Assembly (NCBI GenBank): GCA_963575745.1
Contig: CAUYUJ010016693.1
Span: forward strand, 90,001-154,000
Direction: 5' to 3'
Length of the DNA: 64,000 nt
Source: Prorocentrum cordatum
Lineage: Eukaryota > Sar > Dinophyceae > Prorocentrales > Prorocentraceae
This document shows positions 21,271 to 33,038 of this stretch, in pieces. The position numbers and the translations under genes were made by a program. Below the pieces are notes generated by a model, which worked only from the letters and a program-made list of their open reading frames with translations, was not told where the DNA came from and did no database searches. Each line of letters starts with the position of its first letter. The first letter of the stretch is position 1.

Positions 21271-22345
21271 TCCCACCGTTGTCCCGAAAACACCTCTGGG
21301 AGTGAGAACTCAATCACCAGTCGAGCTAGAGTCATATTGAGAGTCGGCAACAGGTGGTGTGCGTGCCACCAGTGCAGGGGGTGGTGTCCGAAGCGGGAAG
21401 CGCTCCATACCCACCGCCTGGGGGATCAATATTCGAGAACTTCGGTAGGCGATGGATATGAAGCATTCTGGCTCCAGCGGTTCAAAACACATCCATATTC
21501 GCCGCCCCACTGGATCCCAAGACATCGTTCCCCCATGCGATCGATATCAAAAAATCCCCGCCTTGCATGGTGGTGATTCGTCGCAGACTTCGTCGATCAG
21601 ACTACAACGATGCGATCAGATGAAGCTACGCAATGCTCGCGGGGAGACCCTGGCCCAGCCGATCCAGGCAAATCTGGCTGCGCCTGTGCGAAATCTGGCT
21701 TTGCCGGGCTCCAGCTGAGTGCACTTCGAACCCTGGCAGTATCAGACCCCTCCTACTCTTGCTCCTCCTCGACGCCCTTCGTTTTTATTCAAAGGCGAAA
21801 CGCGCCCTCCGACAAGCCCCCCACGTTGCAGTGAAAATCGGGAGGCACAGCCAGAACGAGGATGAATAAGGACGGGCAGGAGGCGGAGGAGAGAGGGTCT
21901 GGGAACAAAAAGCCAGGGCGTGGAGCGCACATCCCCGATGGCTCTGCAAGCCTTCTACTTCTCCCCCTCCTCCCCCTCCCCTTCTTTCTGCTCCTCTTTA
22001 TCCTGCTCTACTTCGACGTGGCATGGCTGGGCAAGACAAGCAGTGTAGTTCGCAATGGGCATTCGGGGGCACGCGAAGCAAACGTTTCGAAACACATCCA
22101 CACTGTGGCCAAAGAGCTTCATCCATATCAAGCGTGCTCCTGACGGTCATTGCTTTGAGCGCTCGGCCAGGGGATACTAAACGCCCGCAAGAACCCCTGA
22201 CCCTTGAAAAGGTGGGCTCCTCGGACACTCGGACAAGCCAGCGATGCCAAAGTCGAAACCCGCCTGCGCAGATCGAAACTGGCACAGCCTCGAGGCCCCA
22301 CGCTGGCTCGCTTTCGAAACGTGCTTAGCGCTGTTCGAACCACTC
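21271..22345. other. No gene recognised
   Basis: Mixed sequence with a CTCCTCCCC tract at about 21955-21995. I see short echoes of the preceding spacer but no domain on either strand. Confidence 0.35.
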
Positions 22346-22507
22346 TCGGCGGCGCGCCCAAGGAGGAAGGCAGAGGGGTCAGGCCTTCTCAGAAGGCGCG
22401 GGTGCTTCTCGGAAGCTCCCAGGGCCTCTGAGAAGCTTGTGAAAAGGCCTCCTGAGCCTTCTGAGAAGGCCCGCCCCCTCCGCCTTCCTCCCTGGGCGCG
22501 CCGCCGA
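22346..22507. mobile_element. Foldback MITE-like element, copy 1
   Basis: The ends TCGGCGGCGCGCCCAAGGAG and, in reverse complement, TCGGCGGCGCGCCCAGGGAG form a nearly perfect inverted repeat. The interior is full of CCTTCTGAGAAGG-type palindromes. About 162 bp long with no coding capacity. Related copies are at 32.85, 48.97 and 62.54 kb. Confidence 0.75.
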
Positions 22508-22711
22508 CACCTGGCGAGGCGAAATCGCCTGAATGTCACCATGTCGGCCCCCCCACCCACGGTCCTCGAGAACCCAGCGCCAGCGCGGTTCCCCCGGGGC
22601 ATCGCCGGCCTTCGGTGGCGCAGCGGGAGAAAGGGGGCCAGGACAGCGACGCAGCGAGGTGAGGCGTCAAGCGGAGGCAGTGACACATGCGGAGGAGAGA
22701 GAGGGGGAGAT

Positions 22712-22742
<31 letters not shown>

Positions 22743-25545
22743 GAGAGCAAAGCGGAGAACGAAGAATAGAGCAGGCACGGGCGATCAGAGACCTTGCCAT
22801 AAGACAGCTTGAGACACGTTCTTCGTCGAGAAGTGGAGGTCCTGAGGTGCCCCAAGTAACTATTCTGGGGGTCCCTGGGGCTTTCGGGGGGTAATCAGAG
22901 CAAAATGCGCGGTGTACCTACTGGCAGGACGATTTCCGCTTTGACGCGCCAACTGTCCAGGGAGAAGGCAGAAGAAGGCGCGAGCCCAAGGAAAGGCGCA
23001 AAAAGGGAAACCACTTTCAACCGATGCTGATGCCGTGCCATGGTTGTCGCACGCGGGAATCGAGCAATCGCACAATCGCTTTTAATCATCATGTGCCACT
23101 GAGCAAACGCGCGCTCGCACCGTTCGCTGTAACGCTGTATCTGCGACGTGATAGGGGACAGGACAACCAACTGTGGGAGAGCAAGGTCGCGTGGACAACA
23201 TCGGTGTCCAGTCCGAGTCAAAGTGGGAGAAGCGGAATGTCGAAGAGGAAGATGCTCGGACGAGGCGAGAAACCATGAAACACAACACCGACGCGTGGAC
23301 GCCGACCGCTGCATCATCAACCACTGAATACAACGATGTGTTCGAGGCTGGGTGAAAAACACTTGGTCATACAGTCTACATGTCTGACTCGACTTGTGTC
23401 CATCATTTCATACATGTGAACCATCTTGCTATGGGATTCATGCTTGACTGGGGCCATACCTTTGGCTGCGATACAATCTCTGGCTCTGATGTGCCTCGAG
23501 GTCTGGATCTTACCCCGACTCTGACGCAGAGCTTGTTTCTCAGCCTCTGGATCAGTGTCGAGCGCGGGCAACTTCCAACTATCTGGGTTCCATCAAGTAT
23601 GTTCCCGCCCCTCTCTCGATCTCTATTGGCAGCGGCCGCTGCGACAATTCGGGCGACGGCGGCATGGCCACTTGACGCCAGCGACAGGACCCGCTGGTGG
23701 CCGAGCGATAGCCGACCCTCTGGTCTAGGGCAAGTCGGCGAGGGCGCCAGGGCCAGGTGGCGACCAAGCCACAGCGACGGCCGACCCCTTGGTCCAAGGA
23801 CACTGGCGGAAGTGCGAGTCGGCGAAGGGGCCAGTCGGCGGCCGAGCGACGGCGACGGCGCCTCCCCCATGGACAGCCGCAGACAAACAACAAAATGATA
23901 ACCACCTAAGTGCAACCATAATTATATGGCCAAGGGGGCACCCAGCAACACTCAACGCATAATGAACTGTTCTGAAAATGCCAAGAAGACTAAGTGACTC
24001 GTACAATTTGTTTCACACGACAGACCACCACCGTGAAGCGATCCTGGAAGCACTGCCAACTTGGGCAAAATTCATACTTTCGGCAAGAGGTGAAACGCAT
24101 GGTTGAGTGAGAGCCCAAGTATTAGGCTGCGCCCGATGGAATTCCACTCCGGAGCGAAAGCGGCAGCCAAAGACGAAGGGGGGAGGAGCAGCAGCAGGAG
24201 GGGAGGGAGGAGGACTGTGTGTGCATCCCCACATGGCCTAAATACCGATCAAACATTATAATATAATTCATACCTGACATCGCACAGCGGCAGGCGCAAG
24301 GTCAGCACCCAGAACAAATAGCAAGTTGTAGCCCCTGCAGACTCGTTGAAGATAGAAAATGCCCGATATTCTCTCGCCTGGGAGGCGTGAGCCAAAAGGG
24401 AGGTGACGAGAGGAGGCGGAACGAACCCAAGGGGCAGACAAGGGCATCATTAAAGAGTCAGCTGGGCGGACTGTGCTGGAATGGGCGCGAGCACACACCA
24501 GTATGGTTCATTGGCGACACAACTACATTAATGGGGCACGTCTGCGCCCCGCAACGACGGAAGACCGAGTCCACGCGGCGAGAGGGCAAGCCCCGGGCGA
24601 CAAGAGCGGCCCGAGGGGTCGGCCAACCGCGGCCGTGGACAAGCCCACACACGCTCGCCGTGCTCAGAATTAGCACTGAAGGCGGGAGCGGGGGCGAAGA
24701 GGGAGGACCCCCAGGAGGACGAAGAAGGGCGGCGGGGGGGAGGACGGAAGGTAAGCGAGTCGTTTCTGCAGAGCGTCGTGCAACCTATCGCCCCCTAGGC
24801 GGCCCTCCCTGGAACTTCGCCTCCTCTGCCTGCCTCTCCCTCACTCTCCCCGCGCAAGGTGACGAATTCGCCATTGTACGAATCTGACTAAGTGACTTGT
24901 AAAATGGAATATCCGTCAACGCTGACCCCGTCACATCAGGATCTTCTGCGCTTGATCTGTATCAGATGTGATGCAATCGATGTGTTGCAATATCTGGGGT
25001 GCAATAAATGCGCTGGAATATTTGCGGCGAAAGCTATGGGACGCAATGAATGTTGACGAACTTGAAGTCGCCAGCTCCAACGCTCGAACAAACAGTCCAA
25101 TCACCCACCCTTCAAGTTCTGGTAATACCCAGGGTGCCGTGAGTGCCATTCTATACCTGGATTGGTTAACAGTTGCCCATCGGCGAAACGACGTCCGAAA
25201 TTTTCCCAGGCAGATTTATGGCCTGGAGCGTGCGCCAGATGATGATGTCCAGGGCGGGGGGGGGGCGTGACATAATTTCCAGAATAACCTATGGTGTTGT
25301 ACATGCTTTGAGAGGGCTCTACTGAAATACGTCCAAGCCGTCTGCTTTTGAAATGATTTCGACAAGCGCGTAGGGACGCGCTCGTGTGGCCCGCATGGCA
25401 CTTTTTTGACAACGGGTTGGAACATACAACTGGTAATCATTTCAGGCGCGAAAGCCTTCAAATGACTGTGACATGCTCGCGCGGACGCCCGCGCGTGTGG
25501 TCCACGTGGTCTTTGACGGGCTTGACAAGACACCAACGGTGTCCC
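22508..25545. other. No gene recognised; (GA)n and a short tandem
   Basis: Holds a (GA)n tract at about 22696-22750 and a two-copy degenerate tandem at about 23690-23870 (GGCCGAGCGA...CCGACCC units of roughly 75-80 bp). Otherwise it is unremarkable. Several 70-170-codon open frames exist but match no family I know. Confidence 0.35.
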
Positions 25546-25860
25546 TGTGGTGTTAGCAAGTCCACGCCCATTGCCCGCCCATGGGCAAGTCGTGCGCTGG
25601 GTGGGGGAGCCGGGGTTTCGCCCGGGGCCCGACCGTGGGCGCCTCGCGGGCGCTTCGTGGTCGTGGACGCCTCGTGCGCTGGGTGGGTCAGCCGAAGGTT
25701 CGCCTGGGTGCCCGCCCCTGGGCGCCTCGCAGGCTCGTCGTGCGGCGGGTGGCTCGGCCGAGGCTTCGCCTGGCACCCGCCCGTGGGCGCGGGCGCCTCG
25801 TGGCAACCTCGTGGGTCAGTCGAGGATATGCCTAGTACCCGCCCGCGGGCGCGTCTTGGG
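25546..25860 (+). repeat. About 66-bp GC-rich tandem repeat
   Basis: TCGTGCGCTGGGTGGG and GCCGAGGCTTCGCCTGGCAC recur at intervals of about 66-88 bp together with CCCGCCCGTGGGCGCCTCG. Same family as 26.27-26.42 (plus) and 27.04-27.47 kb (reverse orientation). Confidence 0.7.
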
Positions 25861-26269
25861 CACCCCTTCCTTCACCTTCTTATCATCCTCCCCTTCCTTC
25901 TTTCTTCTCCCCACTCCCTCATCCATCCATCCAGCCTCCTTGTTCTCCTCCCTCCTTCGCACGGTTCGGCCGTCCACCTCTTTGCTCCCGCACTTCCCTG
26001 ATCACCTCAACTCGCCTGGACATCGTTTCTGGATGGGCTGGTGGGGATACAGTTTTTTTGGTCGGCGGCTCCGAGGCAGCGGACAGGGAGCGGAAGGCGT
26101 CGTCTGGGCCAGCAGGCGAGGCTGATTAACTACAACAAGCCACGCACCTGCAGTAAGAACCCGCAAAGAATGCGAGGTGTGCACATGCACTGAGCAAAAT
26201 GCTCCGCATTAAGGCGAACGCACCTAGGCGCCAGCCACACAGCTGGTGGGGATACGCGAGGCTTCTAGA

Positions 26270-26420
26270 ATTGGATAGGTCAGCCGAGGTTTCACCTTGT
26301 GCTCGCCCGTGGGCGCATCGTTGGCGACTCGTGCGCTGGGTCAGCCGAGGTTTTGCCTGGCACCAGGCCTTGGGCACCAGTGAGCGACTTGTGGGCGCCT
26401 CGTGCGCTGGGCGTTCGCAT
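26270..26420 (+). repeat. Second block of the ~66-bp repeat
   Basis: Two units with GTCAGCCGAGGTTTCACCTT and GTCAGCCGAGGTTTTGCCTG. An AT-richer spacer separates it from the first block. Confidence 0.65.
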
Positions 26421-26427
26421 TAGATTT

Positions 26428-26665
26428 TACCACACAGCTTGCGCCACGTAGCTGAAACGACATACCCTGCACCACACAAAATGCACCACACAACTTTTAC
26501 CGTACCTTACACCACATAGAGTGCACCGCATACATGAACTTGCTCTGCATACCTTACACCTGCACGACATAGCTTACACCACGTAATGCTTTGTCAAATT
26601 GCTTACGCCACATAGCTTGCACCACATCTATTTCTGCACCACCTAGCATATACAACGCGTCCTGC
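26428..26665 (+). repeat. Degenerate CACCACATAGCTTGCAC repeat
   Basis: About 240 bp of loosely repeated ACACCACATAGCTTGCACC, TTACACC and CTGCACCAC words, with spacing around 18-30 bp. Confidence 0.7.
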
Positions 26666-27039
26666 ATCATTTACGCAATTACTTATCCATTGGGGTCCGC
26701 GCGTCCGCAAATATTTGCTTTAAGGGAACTACCTTGACATGCTTGAAATGCGAATGGTTTTGTATGAATTTACACATACGCGCGCTATCGGCACGTACGT
26801 AAGGCCCGCATGTTGTGCGCTTGTTGGCTCAACGCGCGCGCACTGCAACCTATCATGTGTTAGCAAAGACCGGGGAAATCGATACCAATTTGACCGGAAT
26901 GATTTGACGATGAAGACGGGCCTCGGCATGGGGGTTGAGTTGTTCAGAGTTGTCCTGAGGCTGAAGATGTGCAACAACGTCCATGTGGTGAGCTCTTCGT
27001 CGCGCAAGCCACCGGTTGCTGACCACGTGGTGCAACTTA
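26666..27039. other. No gene recognised
   Basis: Unique-looking, less GC-rich sequence between two repeat blocks. No domain seen. Confidence 0.4.
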
Positions 27040-27470
27040 CGTCAAGCACGCACCAGGGCAGCGCACGGGCCCACGGGACTCCCACGAAACGCCAACGGTC
27101 AGGCACCGACCGGAAGTCCACGCAACGCCAGCCAGCGCAAGGAGCACCAACGAGGCGCCCACGGGCGGGCACCGGGCGAAAATCCCTGGAAATGCCAGCT
27201 GGCGCACGCAGCACCCGCAGAGCACCGGCAGGCGGGCACCAGCGGAGAGCGTGGGAAAGCCAGCCCGCGCACGGGGCGTGCTCACGAGGCGCCCACGGGC
27301 GGGCACCCACCGAAGACTGAACGCGCCAGTCAGTGCACGCAGCATGCACGAGGCGCCCACGAGAGGACGGGCTCATCGTGCAAGAGCCCCGATACGCCAA
27401 CCATCGCTCGGAGCGCCCACGATGCGCCCATATTCGGGCGCCGGGCGAATACCTGGAAACGCCGCCCAAA
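27040..27470 (-). repeat. Third block of the ~66-bp repeat, reverse orientation
   Basis: Read on the minus strand it has the same CCCGCCCGTGGGCGCCTCGT and CGCTGGCTGGCGTT-like words as 25.55-25.86 kb. The two blocks therefore form a loose inverted pair around the AT-richer spacer. Confidence 0.6.
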
Positions 27471-28605
27471 CACTCACTAAGTAGAATCTCTCAATGACAG
27501 CACCGTTGCAGGAGTACCTCAATCTAGCGACAGAACATCTCGTTTCGCATGACGGCGCCCCTGGACAATGACACATATGGACGTCGACATTCCGTCGGGA
27601 AATGCCGAGATTATACCAGAGGAAAACCCCAATCAGTGGGTGGACTGGAAATTGGGCAGACGTTCCAGTCTCGAAGAGGGTTGAGGCATTCTCGCCTTTT
27701 CGGGCATTCGTCGGTTCGAAGCGGTTCAAGAGGATAGACGATCTCAGAGGGCCCGTCGAGGGCCCAATGCGGTGTGAATACGGCCCCGCGACTGTCCGAG
27801 GAGACCGAGTAGACGGCGAAGAGGGTCCCAAGACGGGCCACTTGAGTCTCAAGACTGTGCCACGATAGCTTGGGACAACCCTGGGACGGCCCGAATGAGC
27901 TCCCAGAAATGAGGTCGAGAGTTGAGGATGCAACGGCGCTTCTCTTACGCATCCTCTTGCCAACGACCAATGTCATCAACATTCCCGAGTATCGTCATGA
28001 TCATGAGGATAACCGTCATCAGCAGCAGTATCATCGTTAACAAGATCATTATAATCATCCTGGTCATCATCATCACCATCGTTGACATTGGGTCTTCGTT
28101 GATGGTTATGATGGCACGGCGGTTGTATTTGCCGCAAGGCATGTGGATATTCGCGAAGTGGGCTCGTACAGCCACGAACAGAAGCATGCGAATACACAGG
28201 AACTGGCTCTTAGACGGAACAGCGCGTGCGTCCTAACGCCATAGAAGCATTGCGACGATGCGAAAACAGGCCCAACCTGTCCGGCGAAGCACATGAACGA
28301 TGATTAGGAAAAAAGGTAGCAGGGACATGGTTTATGAGCAAACGCCGTTGTAGAGTTCCAACAACCCTGTATGCGTAAGTGGTATAGTAAATGCTTCCTG
28401 TCCTCATTCCCTGGTTTTCCTTCGGGGAAGGGTTTGTCTGAGCTCCTTATTCAAAGAACCCTCCATCCCGCACATGCGTCCGGCAAAGTCGACACAATGA
28501 TACTCCGACCCCCACCATCTATGTCGAACGCAATAGATTCAACGTGCGCTTTGCGCCAAAGTGTTGGACCTTGTGCGAGATCCCCGCGGTCATGTCTCGT
28601 GTAGT
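27471..28605. other. No gene recognised; ATC-rich patch
   Basis: Includes an (ATC)-rich patch at about 27990-28090. No credible coding region on either strand. Confidence 0.4.
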
Positions 28606-29085
28606 CCTCCTCCTTCACCTCTTCGGCCTCATTCATATCCTCCTCCTCCTCCTTCTCGCCCTCGTCCTCCTGGTCATTGTCGTTCTCCTCGTCATCGTCG
28701 TTGTGATTTTCCTTTTCCTCTTCTCATTCCTCATGCTCCTCGTCCTCCTCTTCCTTCTCGTCATTATCCTCTTCCTCTCCCCCTCCTTCTTTACTACTCC
28801 CCGACCTCTCAATCTTTGACCTTGTCCATCTGCTCCTGTTCGTCCTCGTCCTCGTCGTTTCTTTCCTAGTTCTCGTCCGTGTCCTCTTCGTAGTCCTCCT
28901 CGTCCTGCTCCTCCTCCATATCTTCCTTCCTCCTCTCCCTCATCCTCGTCCATCATCACTATCCCTCCTCCTCCTCCTCCCCATCCTCCCCCGCTCCCGT
29001 CTTTTATCATTATCATGCTCGTTTTCGTCCTCCTCCTCCTCCTCCTCTTCCTCCTCCTCTTCATCCTCCCTCTCCTCTTGCCGTA
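28606..29085 (+). repeat. Pyrimidine-rich CTC/GTC degenerate microsatellite
   Basis: About 480 bp dominated by CTCCTC, CTCGTC and TTCCTC triplets. Leu/Phe-rich and Arg/Met-rich frames here are artefacts. Confidence 0.9.
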
Positions 29086-29119
29086 TTTATCCGCTTCGCC
29101 CCTGCGTGCCTCTGTACCT

Positions 29120-29362
29120 ACCGATGGTCAGGAACCCAGGAACCCGGAACCGGGAACCCGGGAACCAATGAGATCCGTATGAACTCGACGCTGAGATCGG
29201 TACTGAACCATCGGCCCGGAACCAATGACCAGGAACCCGGGAACCCGGGAACCCGGGAACCGGGAACCCGGGAACCCAGCGTGCCACCAAAATCGGCGAG
29301 GCACTTTCGCCAACTCTAGCAACATCCGCGAGGACCCCTTCAGTGCAAGCACTGATTGGGGA
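29120..29362 (-). repeat. Dispersed repeat R1, copy 2 (inverted relative to copy 1)
   Basis: On the minus strand it reads CCCCAATCAGTGCTTGCACT, then TTGGCGAAAGTG, CGCCGATTTTGGT, then GGGTTCCCGG units. This is the block order of 10823-11000 on the plus strand. The GGGTTCCCGG part is longer here. Confidence 0.75.
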
Positions 29363-29640
29363 ATAATGGCCGATTGTAGGTAGTAGCCTTGAAGCAAGAT
29401 GCTGTCTTAGAGCGGAATCCAAGGACAAACGTCGCATGCTGGAATAAGACCTACAACGAGTCCCTCAATTTGCGAAGACAGACTGCAAATCAAACACCTC
29501 TTTCTCTCGACGGAGCACCCGCTTTTCTTCGAACACCATGACTCCAAATTGAGATGCGTCGCTGAGCAAGGCTTTGCGGCAGATTGTCCCTTCCTGTTCA
29601 CCATCCTCCTAATCCTCCGTATGATTCCCTGTTTCCGCCA

Positions 29641-30312
29641 CTAAAGAAGCGAAACAAGACGTGTAGCCAACGCCAGTACCAACGTTCCTCGAACGACAGG
29701 AGAACGAAGGGTGTACCCACATGTGCCTTCAAGCCAAAAAATAGAATGAAATAGAAGGTCACACACCGTAGCCGCAGACTCTGCAACAATGCCCGTCCAA
29801 GCCTCGAAAATGTGGTCGGGAAATGCCCGGGCGATGTGCTCCTGCGGCGGGATCAGCAAGGTCGCTATCATGCAACATTCGCACCGGGAGTGAGGGAAAG
29901 AGGAACCCTCTGCAAAATGAGATCCATTTTGCCAACAATGCTCGCAATCATTTTTCAAGCTGCTGGGACGATTCAGGCCGAACTCAAATGAACAGGCGCC
30001 CTGCAAACATCGCTCTGCTCCTGGAAGGTCTTGCCTGCTGTGACCAGCAGAAGTGATACGCCAGGGCGTGGGTTGTGAAGTCACGTCATGCAGAAAAGAC
30101 GAGCGAGGCTCTCTTGGCAAATCTTTTACAATAGCTAAGCGTCCTTCCCAGAAGCAGCGATTGTTCTTAAGGCTTAGCGCTTGCCTTCTATAAGGGTTTT
30201 CCCAATTGCCCGGGCGTTTCTTGGTTGTCGTCGCCGGTGGGAGAAAAACACGAGGCGATATTTCCCCAGGTGATGCTGGCCCCCTTCTGCGTGATGAAAT
30301 GAAAAATTCCAC
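29641..30312 (-). CDS. Hypothetical ORF, unsupported by homology
   Basis: A 223-codon open frame in non-repetitive, moderate-GC sequence, so not explained by low complexity. It contains a Cys/His cluster (CEHCWQNGSHF, then CECC) and a hydrophobic C-terminus. I recognise no family. No neighbouring gene or promoter supports it, and the length is within what chance allows in this window. Listed only because it is one of the few long frames outside repeats. Confidence 0.12.
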   Translation of the reverse strand: MEFFISSRRRGPASPGEISPRVFLPPATTTKKRPGNWENPYRRQALSLKNNRCFWEGRLAIVKDLPREPRSSFLHDVTSQPTPWRITSAGHSRQDLPGAERCLQGACSFEFGLNRPSSLKNDCEHCWQNGSHFAEGSSFPHSRCECCMIATLLIPPQEHIARAFPDHIFEAWTGIVAESAATVCDLLFHSIFWLEGTCGYTLRSPVVRGTLVLALATRLVSLL

Positions 30313-30395
30313 GTCGTGATTTCGATTGCGTCATGAGATGATGCGGGCCCGTACGGATTCCCTGATGTGTGGCTTTGTACTTGCGGGTCGGATGA

Positions 30396-31650
30396 TGAGA
30401 GAGAGAGAGAGAGAGAGAGAGCGTGCTCCACCGCCGCTTTACTGTGGAAAATTGCCGCCCTTTTCCTCCGGAACCCGGGGGTACCCCCCCCCCTTCCGAA
30501 AATCCCCCCCCCCCTCCTGGACCCCCCCCCCTCCCCTCCCCCGGCAAACCACCCCCCCTCCCCTAACCCCCCTCCCCTCCCCCTCGAAAACTGGGGGGGG
30601 TCACTAACGGTTCGAACCCCCACCCCCCGAAAACCGGAGGGGGGATCACTACCGGACCGGTTCGAACCCCTCCTCCCGCCCCCCTCCCCCTCGAAAACCG
30701 GGGGGGGTCACTACCGGTTCGAACCCCCCCCCCTTCGAAAACCGGAAGGGGGATCACTACCGGTTCGAACCCCTCCCCCCCCCCACTCACCGCCAGCAAA
30801 CGACTCCCGATCCCTACCACCGTCCGCATCACATCCCCCACTGTTGTTCCCAGCACCACTGTCCTCACCACCACTGTCCCCACTGACTGGTTCCACCGTC
30901 CCTACTGTCCCCACCAAGGCCCCCACCACTGTCGTGTCGCACTGTCCCCACTGTCCCCACCACTGTTCCCACCACGGTTCCACTCTCCCCACTTTCTCCA
31001 CGGCCCCAACCACAGCCCGACTATCCCCACTGTCCCCACTGTCCCACTGACTCCTCCGCTGTCCCACTGAGCTGTCCCACTGTTCCCACCACTGTCCCCA
31101 CTGTCCCCACCACTGTCCCCACTGTACCTCTGTCCCATTGTCCCACCGCCGTCCTCGCCACCGCCTTCACCACTGTCCCCACCACCACTGTACCCTCCAC
31201 TGTCCCATTGTTTCCACCTCATTCCCACTGTCCCCACACCACTGTCCCCACCACCACCGTCCCCACCACTGTCCGCTGTCCCCACTGTTCCCACCATTGT
31301 CCTCACCACTGTCCCCACCACTACCGTCCCTAAAACTGTCCCACTGTCCCGCTGTCCCCTCACCACTGTCCCCACCACTACCGTCCCCACCACTGTCCGC
31401 ACCCCCACTCGGTTTTCGAGGGGGGGGGTGGTTCGAGCCGGTAGTGACCCCCCCCCCGGTTTTCGAGGGGGGGGGGTTCGAACCGGTAGTGACCCCCCCC
31501 CTTTTCATGATGAACTGGGGGGGGGGAGGGGTTTGAACCGGTAGTGACCCCCCCCGGTTTTCCGGAAGGGGGGGGAGGGGTTCGAACCGGCCCCCGGTTT
31601 TCCGCCAGCAGCGGTAGAACACGCTCTTTCGATGATGAATATCCAGGAAA
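30396..31650. mobile_element. Large palindromic element with C/G-rich arms
   Basis: The ends GCGTGCTCCACCGCCGCT (30421) and, in reverse complement, GCGTGTTCTACCGCTGCT (from 31622 downward) match in inverted orientation. Inside them the left arm (about 30470-30790) repeats CACTACCGGTTCGAACCCC and TCGAAAACCGGGGGGG. The right arm (about 31405-31600) has the same words reversed. The centre (about 30838-31405) is a CCCACTGTC minisatellite. The outer left flank is a (GA)n tract. No coding capacity and no clear target duplication. Confidence 0.6.
30838..31405 (+). repeat. CCCACTGTC minisatellite
   Basis: Irregular 9-12-bp units CCCCACTGTCC and CACCACTGTCC form the core between the two inverted arms. 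Confidence 0.9.
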
Positions 31651-32845
31651 GATCTCCCTACTTTTGGTCAGAGAATGCCTCGCTGCGGATGATATCAAAA
31701 TGACGGTCCATACGTGAGCAAATGGCGTGGCTCCCGTGTTTGTGCATTTCTTGTTTGCTGTGTGTGACCAAAAGGAAATCAACAAACAACAATATCACGG
31801 CGCGGTCACGTTAAAACCGAGCAGGTGCTTTGTTACTACATCAAGCCGAACCACCTTGTATGAAAGTGGATCCCGAAAAGTTGATTGCACTGGAGGGGTC
31901 ACGTGAGCTTACATGTCGGCGGTGGGGGGGCGGAAAGATGGTTATACTGGACGCGGGGAGGTCTGCCATTAGCAAAGCAAAGTATTAAGGCACGACGCGC
32001 TGTACCAACCAATGATCTAACCCTTCCTGGCAAGGGCTGAAATTGTGGCCCGTCCTTAGACCGGCTCACGCTGCACACAACATGAAAAACATCTGTCCGA
32101 AATGAGCGAAGCGGGCAGAACACATGGACGATGGCCAAGCGGGGGGGGAACAACATGGACGAATGATACCGAGGAGGCCGTCAACGGTCACATCAATCAT
32201 AATTCCTCAAACAATGCATGTTCCAGCCTCTCGTCGTGACCGTGTAGTTGGCCCTGCTCGTGCGCCCCCGATGGCAACGAAGATCTCTTATTCACTCCTG
32301 CGGATGTGTAACGCAAACTTAAAAGCATGCTAGACATGTCGAGCTCCAGCGCAGGCGTGACATTGCAGCATGACGAAGGGCCGCCGACCTGTAGGCTTGT
32401 CGAACCCGTGGTCGCGCCTGCTTGGGCTCACGCGCGGAACAGTTCGACCCATCATACCAAAATATCATCGCACTATCACCCTTCATGGGAACGGCGCCAA
32501 GGCGATGGTGCGTGGTCAACTTTGGAATGAACCATCCTCAGCTCGGCGGGCTGAGTGGCAGGGAATCGTCTCGGAGGCTGCATAACGAAGCCAGAAGTGA
32601 CGCCAACGATCTCGACGGGGTGGGCGCGAGAAGAAACCAGACCCAAACGGCCTTCACGTGCCGCGGCGGACCCCTGGTGTCCATTTCCTGGCGGCTTACG
32701 ACAACGGGAACCGAAACGGCAACTTTGAGGTCGTTGGTCGCGGGAGCAACATCGCGCGGCGGTCGGGCTTCCACAGGGACACGTAAGCGAACACACATGG
32801 AGCACAGGGGTCGAAGCGGGGAATGAACTGGCCACGCACGAAGCA
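31651..32845. other. No gene recognised
   Basis: Non-repetitive, moderate-GC sequence. Only short frames; no domain, tRNA-like fold or repeat seen. Confidence 0.4.
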
Positions 32846-33038
32846 TCGGCGGCGAGCCCGGGGGGGAAGCGAGAAGGGGCGGACCTTCTCAGATGGCTCG
32901 AAGTCCCCCGGCGTTCCGTAGAGTGGTCTGAGCCTTCCCCGGAGACGCAACAAACCTCTCAGAGGGAGCGAGGGCTTCTGAGAAGTCCCGCCGCCTTCTG
33001 AGGCCGTCTACTTCTTACTTCCCCACCTCGCTCGCCGA
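32846..33038. mobile_element. Foldback MITE-like element, copy 2
   Basis: Left end TCGGCGGCGAGCCCGGGGGG and right end CTCGCTCGCCGA are inverted. The next inner pair is GGGGGAAGCGAGAAG/CTTCTTACTTCCCC. Interior TTCTGAGAAG palindromes. A (GGA)n run begins right after the right end. Confidence 0.7.

Noticed and set aside
30600-30780. tRNA genes suggested by GGTTCGAACCCC
   Set aside because: No acceptor stem, anticodon arm or A-box is present. The word is part of a palindromic array.
30367-31536. Pro/Ser/His-rich ORFs in the palindromic element
   Set aside because: They follow the C-run arms and the CCCACTGTC minisatellite.
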